Below, piece by piece: positions 10,197 to 18,440 of a stretch of DNA of 41,009 bases. Below the pieces are notes generated by a model. It was given only the letters and a program-made list of their open reading frames with translations, ran no database searches and was not told the DNA's origin. Every line of letters begins with the position of its first letter. Position 1 is the stretch's first letter. The position numbers and the translations under genes were made by a program. Source of the DNA: an uncultured Prevotellaceae bacterium (lineage in GTDB: Bacteria > Bacteroidota > Bacteroidia > Bacteroidales > Bacteroidaceae); the NCBI GenBank assembly GCA_902769805.1, contig CACXQL010000036.1, positions 1-41,009 on the forward strand, written 5' to 3'.

Positions 10197-11654
10197 ATGA
10201 AGAAGATTATTCGTATAATAGGTTGCGTGAGTGCTGCCGTCATGCTGTCGGGCTGTTTTGGTTCGAAGCTTGCCTCGTCGAAAGGCGGTGAGGTGACTGG
10301 TGCCAGTGGACGTGCATTCAGTGAGCCGACGCCTTATGGCATGACATTGGTGAAACGAGGTCATTTGAAGATGGGTATTGAACAACAGGACAGTCTGTGG
10401 GGTAAGACCTTGCCGGTCCGTGATATCTCCGTAGAGAGTTTCTGGATGGATGAGCATGAGGTGACCAACTCCATGTATCGTCAGTTCGTGAATTATGTCC
10501 GTGACTCTATCCTTCGTGAACGTCTTGCTGATCCTAACTATGGTGGGGATGAGAGCTATAAGATAGAAGAGGATAAATATGGAGAGCCTGTGACACCTCA
10601 CCTGAACTGGAAGAAGCCGTTGCCCCGTAAACCTAATGAGGATGAGCAGCGCGCCTTTGAGAGTCTTTATACGACCAATCCTGTGACTGGTGAGAAGATG
10701 ATAGACTGGCGCCAGTTGAATTATCGCTATGAGGTCTATGACTATACGGAAGCCGCCAAGCGTAAGTACCGTGTTGATCCGCAGGAGCGTATCCTCAATA
10801 CAGACCTTCGTGCCAATGCAAATGAACAGGTATGGATATCCAAGGATACTGCTTATATTGATGATGAAGGCAGGATTGTCCGTCAGACCATCAATCGTCA
10901 GTATACGGGACCTTGGGATTTCCTGAATACCTATATCGTGAACGTCTATCCTGATACTACCTGCTGGGTCAATGACTTTCCCAATGCAGAGAATGAGGGC
11001 TATATGCGTTATTATTTCTCCAGTGCCGCCTATAACGACTATCCTGTAGTAGGTGTGACATGGGAACAGGCAAATGCCTTCTGTGCATGGCGTACGGAAT
11101 ATCTGTTGAAGGGACTGGGCGGTGCAGCTCGTTATATCCAGCGTTACCGTCTGCCGACAGAAGCTGAGTGGGAGTATGCTGCCCGCGGCAAAGACCAGAA
11201 TGAGTTCCCTTGGGAGAATAAGGATGTTGCCTCCGGCAACGGATGCTTCTATGCTAACTTCAAACCCGACAAGGGTAACTATACCAAAGACGGCAACTTG
11301 ATTACCAGTCGTGTGGGTATCTATTCCTCGAATACCAATGGTCTTTACGACATGGCAGGCAATGTTGCCGAGTGGACCAGTACCATCTATACGGAGGCTG
11401 GCGTGGAGTCGATGAATGACATCAATCCTCAGTTGAAGTATAATGCGGCATTAGAGGACCCCTACCGTCTGAAGAAGAAGAGTGTGAGGGGCGGCTCATG
11501 GAAAGACCCGGAGTCTTTCATTCGTTCTGCATGGCGTACGTTTGAGTACCAGAACCAGCCACGCAGCTATATCGGATTCCGTTGTGTGCGCAGTATGGCA
11601 AACACAACCAGTGATAAAGTGAAGAGTAAGAATTCAAAACGTAGCAAGAAATGA
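10197..11654 (+). CDS. porK: T9SS ring lipoprotein PorK/GldK (formylglycine-generating-enzyme-like fold)
   Basis: A 485-residue lipoprotein with a signal ending in lipobox LSGC (Cys near residue 20). The FGE-sulfatase/SUMF1-like fold is visible from ESFWMDEHEVTNSMYRQF (~80) through VVGVTWEQANAFCAW, YRLPTEAEWEYAARG, LYDMAGNVAEWT and SVRGGSWKD to YIGFRCV at the end. In T9SS, PorK forms a periplasmic ring with PorN beneath the outer membrane and is not expected to be catalytic. The stop overlaps the porL ATG by 4 bp. Length matches the family. Confidence 0.93.
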   Translation: MKKIIRIIGCVSAAVMLSGCFGSKLASSKGGEVTGASGRAFSEPTPYGMTLVKRGHLKMGIEQQDSLWGKTLPVRDISVESFWMDEHEVTNSMYRQFVNYVRDSILRERLADPNYGGDESYKIEEDKYGEPVTPHLNWKKPLPRKPNEDEQRAFESLYTTNPVTGEKMIDWRQLNYRYEVYDYTEAAKRKYRVDPQERILNTDLRANANEQVWISKDTAYIDDEGRIVRQTINRQYTGPWDFLNTYIVNVYPDTTCWVNDFPNAENEGYMRYYFSSAAYNDYPVVGVTWEQANAFCAWRTEYLLKGLGGAARYIQRYRLPTEAEWEYAARGKDQNEFPWENKDVASGNGCFYANFKPDKGNYTKDGNLITSRVGIYSSNTNGLYDMAGNVAEWTSTIYTEAGVESMNDINPQLKYNAALEDPYRLKKKSVRGGSWKDPESFIRSAWRTFEYQNQPRSYIGFRCVRSMANTTSDKVKSKNSKRSKK

Positions 11655-12496
11655 CAGAGTATAGTAAACTGAATATCATCTATAAGTTACAGAAATGGAT
11701 GGACAGCGTACCTGGCCAGACATTCCTGAACTATGCCTATAGTTGGGGTGCTTCTATTGTGATTCTGGGTACCCTGTTTAAACTGACTCACTTGCCTGGA
11801 GCCAACTTCTTCCTGTATCTGGGTATGGGTACGGAGGTCTTCGTGTTCTTCCTTTCCGCTTTCGACCGTCCTTTCGACAAGACGACGGATGGTATGGATC
11901 TGGATATCCATCCTGGCGTGGAAGTTGAGTCTGCTGTTGCCGTAAATGGTGAAAAGCCCCATGCCGTCATTGGCGGTACAGGCGGTGGCGGTGTCATTGG
12001 AACTACAGGCGGCGGTGGTGTCATTGGCGGCGGTACTATCGTTGGTGGCGGTGGTGTCATTAGCGGAGCAGGTGGCAGCATCGGTGACGGTAGCGTCATC
12101 GGTGGCACAGGTGGTACTGTTATCATCAACGGTGGTGGCTCTGTTGGCAGTGGTGGCTCTGAAGAGTCCTTCACTACTGGTGCTCCTGCCGGTGTCGCAG
12201 AGGCTACAGGTAATTATATCGATGAGTTGAATGAATTGACAGAGGTGCTCAAGAAGGTCAGTGAACAGAGTAAGCGACTCACTGCTGACTCGGAGGAGAT
12301 GGAGAACCTGAACCGTACGCTGACAGGTATCAGCCGTGTCTATGAGATGCAGTTGAAGAGTGCCAGCTCACAGATGGGAACCATTGATGAGATTAACGAG
12401 CAGACCCGTCATATGGCACATCAGATTGCAGAGTTGAATGCCATCTATGCCCGTATGATTGAGGCAATGTCAGTACAGACTATTAACAAACAGTAA
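11651..12496 (+). CDS. porL: T9SS inner-membrane motor protein PorL/GldL with a glycine-rich linker
   Basis: A 281-residue protein. Two N-terminal transmembrane helices (residues ~31-46 and ~51-70) carry a conserved-type Glu in the second (GMGTEVFVFF, E62) as in GldL, which with GldM forms the proton-driven motor of the T9SS. Residues 107-170 are an almost pure Gly/Val/Ile/Ser/Thr stretch with GGGGVIG repeats. Residues ~190-275 form a cytoplasmic coiled-coil-like region (ELTEVLKKVSEQSKRL, IDEINEQTRHMAHQIAEL). Start overlaps the porK stop (ATGA). Confidence 0.92.
   Translation: MTEYSKLNIIYKLQKWMDSVPGQTFLNYAYSWGASIVILGTLFKLTHLPGANFFLYLGMGTEVFVFFLSAFDRPFDKTTDGMDLDIHPGVEVESAVAVNGEKPHAVIGGTGGGGVIGTTGGGGVIGGGTIVGGGGVISGAGGSIGDGSVIGGTGGTVIINGGGSVGSGGSEESFTTGAPAGVAEATGNYIDELNELTEVLKKVSEQSKRLTADSEEMENLNRTLTGISRVYEMQLKSASSQMGTIDEINEQTRHMAHQIAELNAIYARMIEAMSVQTINKQ
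11969..12160 (+). repeat. Glycine-rich repeat region in porL
   Basis: Degenerate GGC/GGT triplet array coding for residues 107-170, with units such as GGGGVIG and GGTGG. It lies between the membrane domain and the coiled-coil region. Confidence 0.8.
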
Positions 12497-12498
12497 GC

Positions 12499-14061
12499 AT
12501 GGCTATTAAGAAAAGACCGGTTTCTCCGCGCCAGAAGATGATCAACCTGATGTACGTTGTCCTCATGGCGTTGCTGGCATTGAACGTCTCGACAGAGGTG
12601 CTCAACGGCTTCTCCTTGGTAGAGGAAAGTCTGAAGCGCACCACGCTCAATGCGACGAAGGAGAATCTCGCTATCTATGACGACTTTGCCGTGCAGATGA
12701 AGAAGAACCCTCAGAAGGTCAAGCAGTGGTATGACAAGTCGCAGAAGGTCAAGGAGATGAGTAATAAGCTCTATGACCTGGCTGATGAGTTGAAGACCGC
12801 TATTGTGAAGGAAGCTGACGGTAAAGACGGTGATGTGCGTAATATCCGTAACAAGGAGGACCTTGAGGCTGCCTCACAGGTCATGCTTGCTCCTGGACGT
12901 GGTCGTGGCAAAGAGTTGTATGATGCCATCAATGCCTATCGCAACGCGATGTTAGAGATGGTGACAGACTATAAGCAGAAGAAACTGATTGCCTCCAACC
13001 TCACGACAGAGATCCCGAAGGATGCCATGGCGATGGGTAAGAACTGGCAGGAGTATATGTTCGAGTCGATGCCGACGGCTGCCGCAGTGACCCTGTTGAG
13101 TAAACTGCAGAATGACGTGCGTTATGCGGAGGGTGCTGTATTGCATACGTTAGTGTCTAATATTGACGTAAAGGATATTCGTGTCAATGCACTGAATGCT
13201 TTCGTGATTCCCAATGCACAGACCGTCGTCCGTGGTGATAAGTTCTCCGCACGTATCGTCATGGCTGCTGTAGATACGACACAGGCTCCTCAGATATTCA
13301 TAGGAGGTAAGGAGATGAACCTGCCCGACGGTCTCTATGAGACGATAGCCGGTCGTACGGGTGACTTCACGCTGGAAGGCTATATACAGGTTGAAAATGG
13401 TAATGGTGAGCTAATCAAGCGTGACTTCTCGCAGAAGTATTCGGTAGTCGACCCGTCAGCTACTGTCAGTGCCGACTTGATGAACGTACTCTATGCTGGT
13501 TATAGCAATCCGTTGAGTATCAGTGTACCTGGTGTTCCTGTAACGAAGATACAGGCATCCATGACAGGTGGAACCTTACAGCCTGTGGGTCCCGGTAAAT
13601 ATATCGCGCGTCCTTCTACTGCAGGGCAGAATGTGACGATTACCGTGACCTCGACGAATACAGGCCGTGCCCAGCAGATGGGCAGTTTCACTTTCCGTGT
13701 GCGTCGCCTGCCAGATCCTACACCTTATATTAATGTGAAGGATGAGAATGGCGCGGACCGCTTCAAGGGCGGTGGCTTGTCAAAGGCACAGCTGCTTGCT
13801 GCTGACGGTATCGGTGCCGCTATTGATGACGGTATCCTCGATGTGCCGTTCCATGTGCAGAGCTTTGAGGCAGTATTCTTCGACAATATGGGTAATGCAG
13901 TCCCGATGGTGAGTGACGGAGCCCGTTTCTCTGCCCGTCAGAAAGAGACCTTCCGCAAGCTACAGCGTAACCGTCGTTTCTATATCTCAAGGGTGACGGC
14001 GACAGGACCTGACGGTACTGCCCGTAAGTTGAATGCCTCTATGGAAGTAATCGTGAAATAG
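12499..14061 (+). CDS. porM: T9SS motor/periplasmic protein PorM/GldM
   Basis: A 520-residue protein with a short basic N-terminus (MAIKKRPVSPRQKM), a single transmembrane helix (INLMYVVLMALLALNV) and a long periplasmic part, helical at first (LVEESLKRTTLNATKENLAIYDDFAVQMKK pattern), then beta-rich domains (e.g. ASMTGGTLQPVGPGKYIARP). PorM partners PorL in the energised inner-membrane complex and reaches toward the PorK/PorN ring. Two bases separate it from porL; porN follows after 35 bp. Length agrees with P. gingivalis PorM. Confidence 0.93.
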   Translation: MAIKKRPVSPRQKMINLMYVVLMALLALNVSTEVLNGFSLVEESLKRTTLNATKENLAIYDDFAVQMKKNPQKVKQWYDKSQKVKEMSNKLYDLADELKTAIVKEADGKDGDVRNIRNKEDLEAASQVMLAPGRGRGKELYDAINAYRNAMLEMVTDYKQKKLIASNLTTEIPKDAMAMGKNWQEYMFESMPTAAAVTLLSKLQNDVRYAEGAVLHTLVSNIDVKDIRVNALNAFVIPNAQTVVRGDKFSARIVMAAVDTTQAPQIFIGGKEMNLPDGLYETIAGRTGDFTLEGYIQVENGNGELIKRDFSQKYSVVDPSATVSADLMNVLYAGYSNPLSISVPGVPVTKIQASMTGGTLQPVGPGKYIARPSTAGQNVTITVTSTNTGRAQQMGSFTFRVRRLPDPTPYINVKDENGADRFKGGGLSKAQLLAADGIGAAIDDGILDVPFHVQSFEAVFFDNMGNAVPMVSDGARFSARQKETFRKLQRNRRFYISRVTATGPDGTARKLNASMEVIVK

Positions 14062-14096
14062 ATAATGTAACAATGATAATATTTAAATATTAAAAT

Positions 14097-15182
14097 ATGA
14101 AGCGCAGCATTTTAATTCTTGCATTATTTAATATTTTAATTGTGACGAGTGTCGTCGCACAGCCTAAGGCTCGTCGCCAACAGCAGGCACAGAAACAACA
14201 ACAGCAACAACAGAAGGTGACTGCCCAGAATCAGGGTATCAGTCAGCGTGCCCGTCTGATGTATCCCACCTCACTGGATATGCCTGAGGATGTGGTATGG
14301 CGCCGTGACATCTATCGTGAGATTAACCTGAACGATGAGGCAAACTCAGGACTCTATTATCCTGTGGAGCCTATTGACAGGAAGATGAACCTCTTCACTT
14401 ATGTCTTCAAACTTGCCTTGAACGGCTATATCCCCATCTACGAGTATCGTCTTGACGGCAATGAGTCGTTCAGTGACTCCTCGAAGGTGGCTATCAAGAC
14501 GATGCTGGACAACTATCACATCATCTACGAGACACGTGAAGGTAAACTGCATGTGGACAATAGTGACATCCCTTCTGCGGAGGTGAAGATGTACTACCTG
14601 AAGGAGTCTGCCTATTATGACCAGTCAAACGCGCAGTTCCGTCGTAAGGTGATGGCGTTATGTCCTGTGATGGTGCGTGATGATGATTTTGGCGGTGAGG
14701 CTGCTAAGTATCCGTTATTCTGGGTGAAGTATACGGACTTGGAACCCTACCTGAGTCGGCAGAGTGTACAGGCTTCTGACCTCAACAATGCTGCCACGAT
14801 GACGCTGGAGGATTATTTCACGCTGAATCACTATCAGGGAAAGATTTACAAGGCAGGTAACCGCATGGCGCAGACGCAACAGCGTCCGCAGTTCGGAGAG
14901 TTTGATGCAACGAATGTTGACGATGCCGCCAAGAAGGAACAGGCGAAGATAGAGAAAGAGTTGCTTGCTTTTGAGCGTGGTATGTTCGGACATACACCAG
15001 AACGTGACTCTTTGGACTCTATTGCCAAGATACAACCAGAAAACGAGAAAGTGTCTAAGAAAGCCTCACGAAGCAGTCGGCGTACACGCACATCCAAGGT
15101 GAAGAGCGGTAAGAAATCATCCGACGGTGGAAGCTCTTCTTCCTCTTCTCCACGTGTGTCTGTCAGAAGACAGCGCCACTGA
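14097..15182 (+). CDS. porN: T9SS ring protein PorN/GldN
   Basis: A 361-residue protein with a signal peptide (MKRSILILALFNILIVTSVVAQ), then a Gln-rich stretch (QQQAQKQQQQQQK) and the GldN core (DVVWRRDIYREINLNDEANSGLYYPVEP, ~60-87; KYTDLEPYLSRQS; DYFTLNHYQGKIYKAGN). PorN binds PorK in the periplasmic ring. The C-terminal 45 residues are Ser/Lys/Arg-rich (GGSSSSSSPRVSVRRQRH) and look disordered. Last gene of the operon; the next gene has its own promoter. No clear terminator hairpin was seen in the short gap. Confidence 0.92.
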   Translation: MKRSILILALFNILIVTSVVAQPKARRQQQAQKQQQQQQKVTAQNQGISQRARLMYPTSLDMPEDVVWRRDIYREINLNDEANSGLYYPVEPIDRKMNLFTYVFKLALNGYIPIYEYRLDGNESFSDSSKVAIKTMLDNYHIIYETREGKLHVDNSDIPSAEVKMYYLKESAYYDQSNAQFRRKVMALCPVMVRDDDFGGEAAKYPLFWVKYTDLEPYLSRQSVQASDLNNAATMTLEDYFTLNHYQGKIYKAGNRMAQTQQRPQFGEFDATNVDDAAKKEQAKIEKELLAFERGMFGHTPERDSLDSIAKIQPENEKVSKKASRSSRRTRTSKVKSGKKSSDGGSSSSSSPRVSVRRQRH

Positions 15183-15201
15183 TATAGAAAAGCGTTAAAA
15201 A

Positions 15202-15234
15202 TTTGCATATCTCGAATATATTGTTTAATTTTGC
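15202..15234 (+). promoter_or_regulatory. Promoter of the outer-membrane barrel gene
   Basis: TTTG (15202-15205), 20 bases, TAATTTTGC (15226-15234), matching the Bacteroidota consensus, 27 bases before the ATG at 15262. Confidence 0.8.
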
Positions 15235-15261
15235 CGCATCTTAACACAAAAGAATAGAAAG

Positions 15262-15864
15262 ATGAAGAAATTATTTACAGTAATGGTAGTGGCTTGTATG
15301 GCATTTGCTATGCCTTCACAGGCTCAGACGAAGTTTGGTCTGAAGGGTGGTCTTAACTTGACGAGTCTTACTTCTGACAAGAGTACAGACGGCATCTCAA
15401 ACCGGGCAGGTTTCTTTGTTGGTCCTACGGTGAAGTTTACACTTCCTGTTGTTGGCTTGAGTCTTGACGCATCTGCACTTTTCGATCAGCGTTCCGTTAA
15501 GGTTGATGCCACTAATGAGACTTACAAGGCACAGTCTATTCAGATTCCCATCAATATCCGTTATGGTGTAGGTCTGAGCAGCCTCGTGAATGTATTTGCC
15601 TTTGCAGGTCCTCAGTTCGGTTTCAATGTTGGTGATAAGAGTAAATTGTTGGATCAGATTGGAACATGGTCTTTGAAGAGCAGTAATATTAGTGGTAACG
15701 TGGGTATCGGCGCTACTGTATTCAGTAAGTTGCAGATTACCGCTAACTATAATTTCCAGTTGAGTAAGACGGGTGAGGTAGAATATATCAATGCAGATGG
15801 GACTACAGGAACAGGAAAAATGAAATTCAACTCCTGGCAGTTGGGTCTCGGATACTATTTCTAA
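15262..15864 (+). CDS. Porin-family outer-membrane beta-barrel protein
   Basis: A 200-residue protein with a signal peptide (MKKLFTVMVVACMAFAMPSQAQ) and eight or so predicted strands (KFGLKGGLNLTSL at the start, NSWQLGLGYYF with a terminal Phe at the end). This is the small OMP_b-brl/PorT-like barrel fold common in Bacteroidales. The specific role is unknown. It lies directly after the T9SS operon, but has its own promoter and a strong terminator and so is monocistronic. Confidence 0.8.
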   Translation: MKKLFTVMVVACMAFAMPSQAQTKFGLKGGLNLTSLTSDKSTDGISNRAGFFVGPTVKFTLPVVGLSLDASALFDQRSVKVDATNETYKAQSIQIPINIRYGVGLSSLVNVFAFAGPQFGFNVGDKSKLLDQIGTWSLKSSNISGNVGIGATVFSKLQITANYNFQLSKTGEVEYINADGTTGTGKMKFNSWQLGLGYYF

Positions 15865-15890
15865 GAGTAAACAACTCTTTTCAAAATACA

Positions 15891-15930
15891 AAGAGGCATC
15901 CTGCAAGATGTAAGGATGCCTCTTGTTGTT
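15891..15930 (+). terminator. Rho-independent terminator after the barrel gene
   Basis: A 12-bp perfect stem (AAGAGGCATCCT at 15891-15902, complement at 15913-15924) with a 10-base loop and a T-rich tail (TTGTTGTT). It ends 12 bases before the priA start. Confidence 0.85.
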
Positions 15931-15941
15931 CATAAGAACGG

Positions 15942-18254
15942 ATGAGATACGCAGACCTCATATTACCGGTACCTTTGCAAGGGACATTCACCTATGCCGT
16001 GCCTGATGCGATGCAGGCTCAGGTAAGGGTAGGCATGCGTGTCCTGGTGCCTTTCGGGCGTAATAAGATGTATCTGGGTATTGTGGACCGGTTGCACGAC
16101 GAACCGCCGCAGGGTTATGAGGTCAAGTCCATCAGTCAGTTGATAGATGCTGAACCTGTTGTCACAGAACAACAGTTGAAACTCTGGCATTGGATAGCCG
16201 ACTATTACCTCTCACCCATCGGTGATGTCTATAAGGCAGCCCTCCCTGCAGGCTTGAAGGCAGAAGACGGCTATCGTCCTAAGACCGAGACATATATCCG
16301 ACTGACAGCAACCTATCAGAATGAAGCGGCACTGCATGTCGCCCTGAATGTCTTAGGAAGAGCGCCCAAGCAGTTGGAGGCATTCACTGCCTATCTGGAA
16401 TTGTCTGGATGGGATCAGTTGGAAAATGGTAAGCAGATAGAACCAGCAGAGATTACCCGTGAGGAACTCATGAATGCCTGTCATGCCTCTGCCACGACCT
16501 TGCAGCAACTGGAGAAGCGAGGAATGCTGGAGACCTATGAGGTGGAAGTGGGCAGACTGAATCATGGTGGCGAGTATCATCCGGAACTTATCAAGAAGCT
16601 CAATGAGGCACAGCAGACGGCATACAACAGTATACTGATGTCGATGATGAAGAAGCCTGTCACGTTGTTGCATGGTGTGACGAGCAGTGGTAAGACAGAG
16701 ATATACATCCATCTGATTCAACGTGCTTTGGAACGTAAAGAACAGGTGCTCTATCTGTTGCCGGAGATTGCCTTGACAGTTCAGATGATGCAGCGACTCC
16801 AGCGTGTCTTCGGCGACCGCCTGGGTATCTATCACTCGAAATACTCGGATGCGGAGCGGGTGGAGATATGGCAGAAACAGCTTTCCAAGAACCCTTATGA
16901 TGTGATATTGGGTGCCCGTTCTGCCGTGTTCCTACCTTTCCAGAGACTCGGTCTTGTCATTGTGGATGAGGAACATGAGACCTCCTATAAGCAGCAGGAC
17001 CCGGCTCCTCGCTATCATGCCCGTTCCGTAGCCATCATGCTGGCTTTCCAACTGTCAAAGGTCGAAGGTCAGAGGTCAAAGGTCGAAAGCCCATCCCATC
17101 CTCGGGTTCTCCTCGGTACGGCAACACCGTCTTTGGAGAGCTATTATAATGCTAAGACGGGGAAATACGGACTGGTGGAGTTGAAGAAACGCTATCAGGA
17201 CATCGAACTGCCTGAGATACAGGTGGTGGATATCGCCGACCTCCAGCACCGGAAGATGATGGCAGGACCTTTCTCTCCGTTGCTGCTCACCAAGGTGAGG
17301 GAGGCGTTAGAACGGGGAGAACAGGCAATCCTCTTCCAGAACCGTCGTGGCTTCGCACCCTTGATAGAGTGCCGACAGTGCGGTTGGGTACCTCGTTGTC
17401 AGCATTGCGACGTGTCGTTGACGTACCATCGGCAGTTGAACCAGCTGACTTGCCATTATTGCGGCTTTACCTACCGTGTGCCGACAGAGTGCCCTTGTTG
17501 TGGCAGTACCGACCTGCGGACGAAAGGCTATGGCACGGAGAAGATAGAAGAGCAGGTTCGTGAGGTGTTCCCGGAGGCACGGGTGGCTCGTATGGACTTG
17601 GATACCACCCGTACCCGTAATGCCTATGAGCGTATCATCATGGATTTTGGGGCAGGACGTACGAATATCTTGATTGGTACGCAGATGATCTCCAAGGGAC
17701 TGGACTTCGACAAGGTCAGCGTAGTAGGTATCCTTCATGCTGATTCGATGCTGAACTATCCAGACTTCCGTGCCTATGAGCATGCTTTTATGATGATGGC
17801 GCAGGTGAGTGGACGTGCTGGTCGTAAAGGCAAGCGCGGACTGGTTATCCTACAGACGAAGAGCAAGGACGTGCCTGTCATCCGACAGGTGGTGCACAAC
17901 GACTATAGTGCTCTCTATAAGGATTTGATAGCGGAACGGCAGACCTTCCATTATCCGCCTTACTATCACCTTATATATATATATATGAAGCATCGTTCAG
18001 AAGATGCGGTTCATACGGCAAGTATCGAACTCGGCAACCGTCTCCGTCAATGGTTCTCCGACCGTGTGTTAGGACCAGACAAACCGTCTGTCGCTAAAGT
18101 GAAGTCGCAGAATATCCGTAAGCTCGTTCTTAAACTGGAGAACGGCATTGACATGAAAAAAGTCCGTGAGTATCTGTTCATGGCTCAGCATCAGATACTT
18201 ACGGATAAACGCTATTCCTCCTTGCAGCTCTACTACGATGTCGATCCACTATAA
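15942..18254 (+). CDS. priA: Primosomal protein N' (PriA), replication-restart helicase
   Basis: A 770-residue protein. N-terminal DNA-binding domain (MRYADLILPVPLQGTFTYAVP), Walker A LLHGVTSSGKTEIY near residue 245, DEEH box in VIVDEEHETSYKQQDPAPRYHAR, and the PriA zinc-binding insertion with paired cysteines (CRQCGW, CQHC, CHYCG, CPCCG). Helicase motifs near the C-terminus include ISKGLDFDKV and QVSGRAGRKGK. PriA restarts stalled forks by loading the replisome. Odd point: between YHARSVAIMLAF and HPRVLLGTATP sits the segment SKVEGQRSKVESPS, a 7-residue unit nearly repeated, where relatives pass straight from one motif to the next. A run of seven TA dinucleotides (17972-17986) codes for the IYIYM stretch. 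Confidence 0.93.
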   Translation: MRYADLILPVPLQGTFTYAVPDAMQAQVRVGMRVLVPFGRNKMYLGIVDRLHDEPPQGYEVKSISQLIDAEPVVTEQQLKLWHWIADYYLSPIGDVYKAALPAGLKAEDGYRPKTETYIRLTATYQNEAALHVALNVLGRAPKQLEAFTAYLELSGWDQLENGKQIEPAEITREELMNACHASATTLQQLEKRGMLETYEVEVGRLNHGGEYHPELIKKLNEAQQTAYNSILMSMMKKPVTLLHGVTSSGKTEIYIHLIQRALERKEQVLYLLPEIALTVQMMQRLQRVFGDRLGIYHSKYSDAERVEIWQKQLSKNPYDVILGARSAVFLPFQRLGLVIVDEEHETSYKQQDPAPRYHARSVAIMLAFQLSKVEGQRSKVESPSHPRVLLGTATPSLESYYNAKTGKYGLVELKKRYQDIELPEIQVVDIADLQHRKMMAGPFSPLLLTKVREALERGEQAILFQNRRGFAPLIECRQCGWVPRCQHCDVSLTYHRQLNQLTCHYCGFTYRVPTECPCCGSTDLRTKGYGTEKIEEQVREVFPEARVARMDLDTTRTRNAYERIIMDFGAGRTNILIGTQMISKGLDFDKVSVVGILHADSMLNYPDFRAYEHAFMMMAQVSGRAGRKGKRGLVILQTKSKDVPVIRQVVHNDYSALYKDLIAERQTFHYPPYYHLIYIYMKHRSEDAVHTASIELGNRLRQWFSDRVLGPDKPSVAKVKSQNIRKLVLKLENGIDMKKVREYLFMAQHQILTDKRYSSLQLYYDVDPL
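17054..17087 (+). repeat. Direct repeat inserted in priA
   Basis: GTCAAAGGTCGAA occurs at 17054-17066 and again at 17075-17087 (21-bp period), coding for SKVE-GQR-SKVE. The motif looks like intergenic GGTCAAAGGTC simple repeats rather than helicase sequence. Confidence 0.8.
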
Positions 18255-18368
18255 TCATTTATATCTCCGGCATTGTCTGATTTAATCCGAAAAACGGTTC
18301 ATTGAAAGCCCAAACAGACGGATTCTGGTGAAATATTTTACGAAAAACGCAACTTTGAGAATAATTTT

Positions 18369-18400
18369 TTTGTATTTTTAAATTATTTGGTTACCTTTGC
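18369..18400 (+). promoter_or_regulatory. Promoter of the RND efflux operon
   Basis: TTTG (18369-18372), 19 bases, TACCTTTGC (18392-18400). The expected transcript begins near 18407, so the start codon at 18441 is used and the more upstream in-frame codons are not. Confidence 0.8.
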
Positions 18401-18440
18401 AAATATTATACTAATGCATCTAATAACTATAAGACTAAAT

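Noticed and set aside
17972-17986. TA dinucleotide run in priA as a phase-variation tract
   Set aside because: Seven units only, coding for residues compatible with the family; variation would destroy an essential gene.
18387-18440. Longer N-terminus for the RND adaptor
   Set aside because: It would overlap the consensus -7 box and put residues before a good lipoprotein signal.
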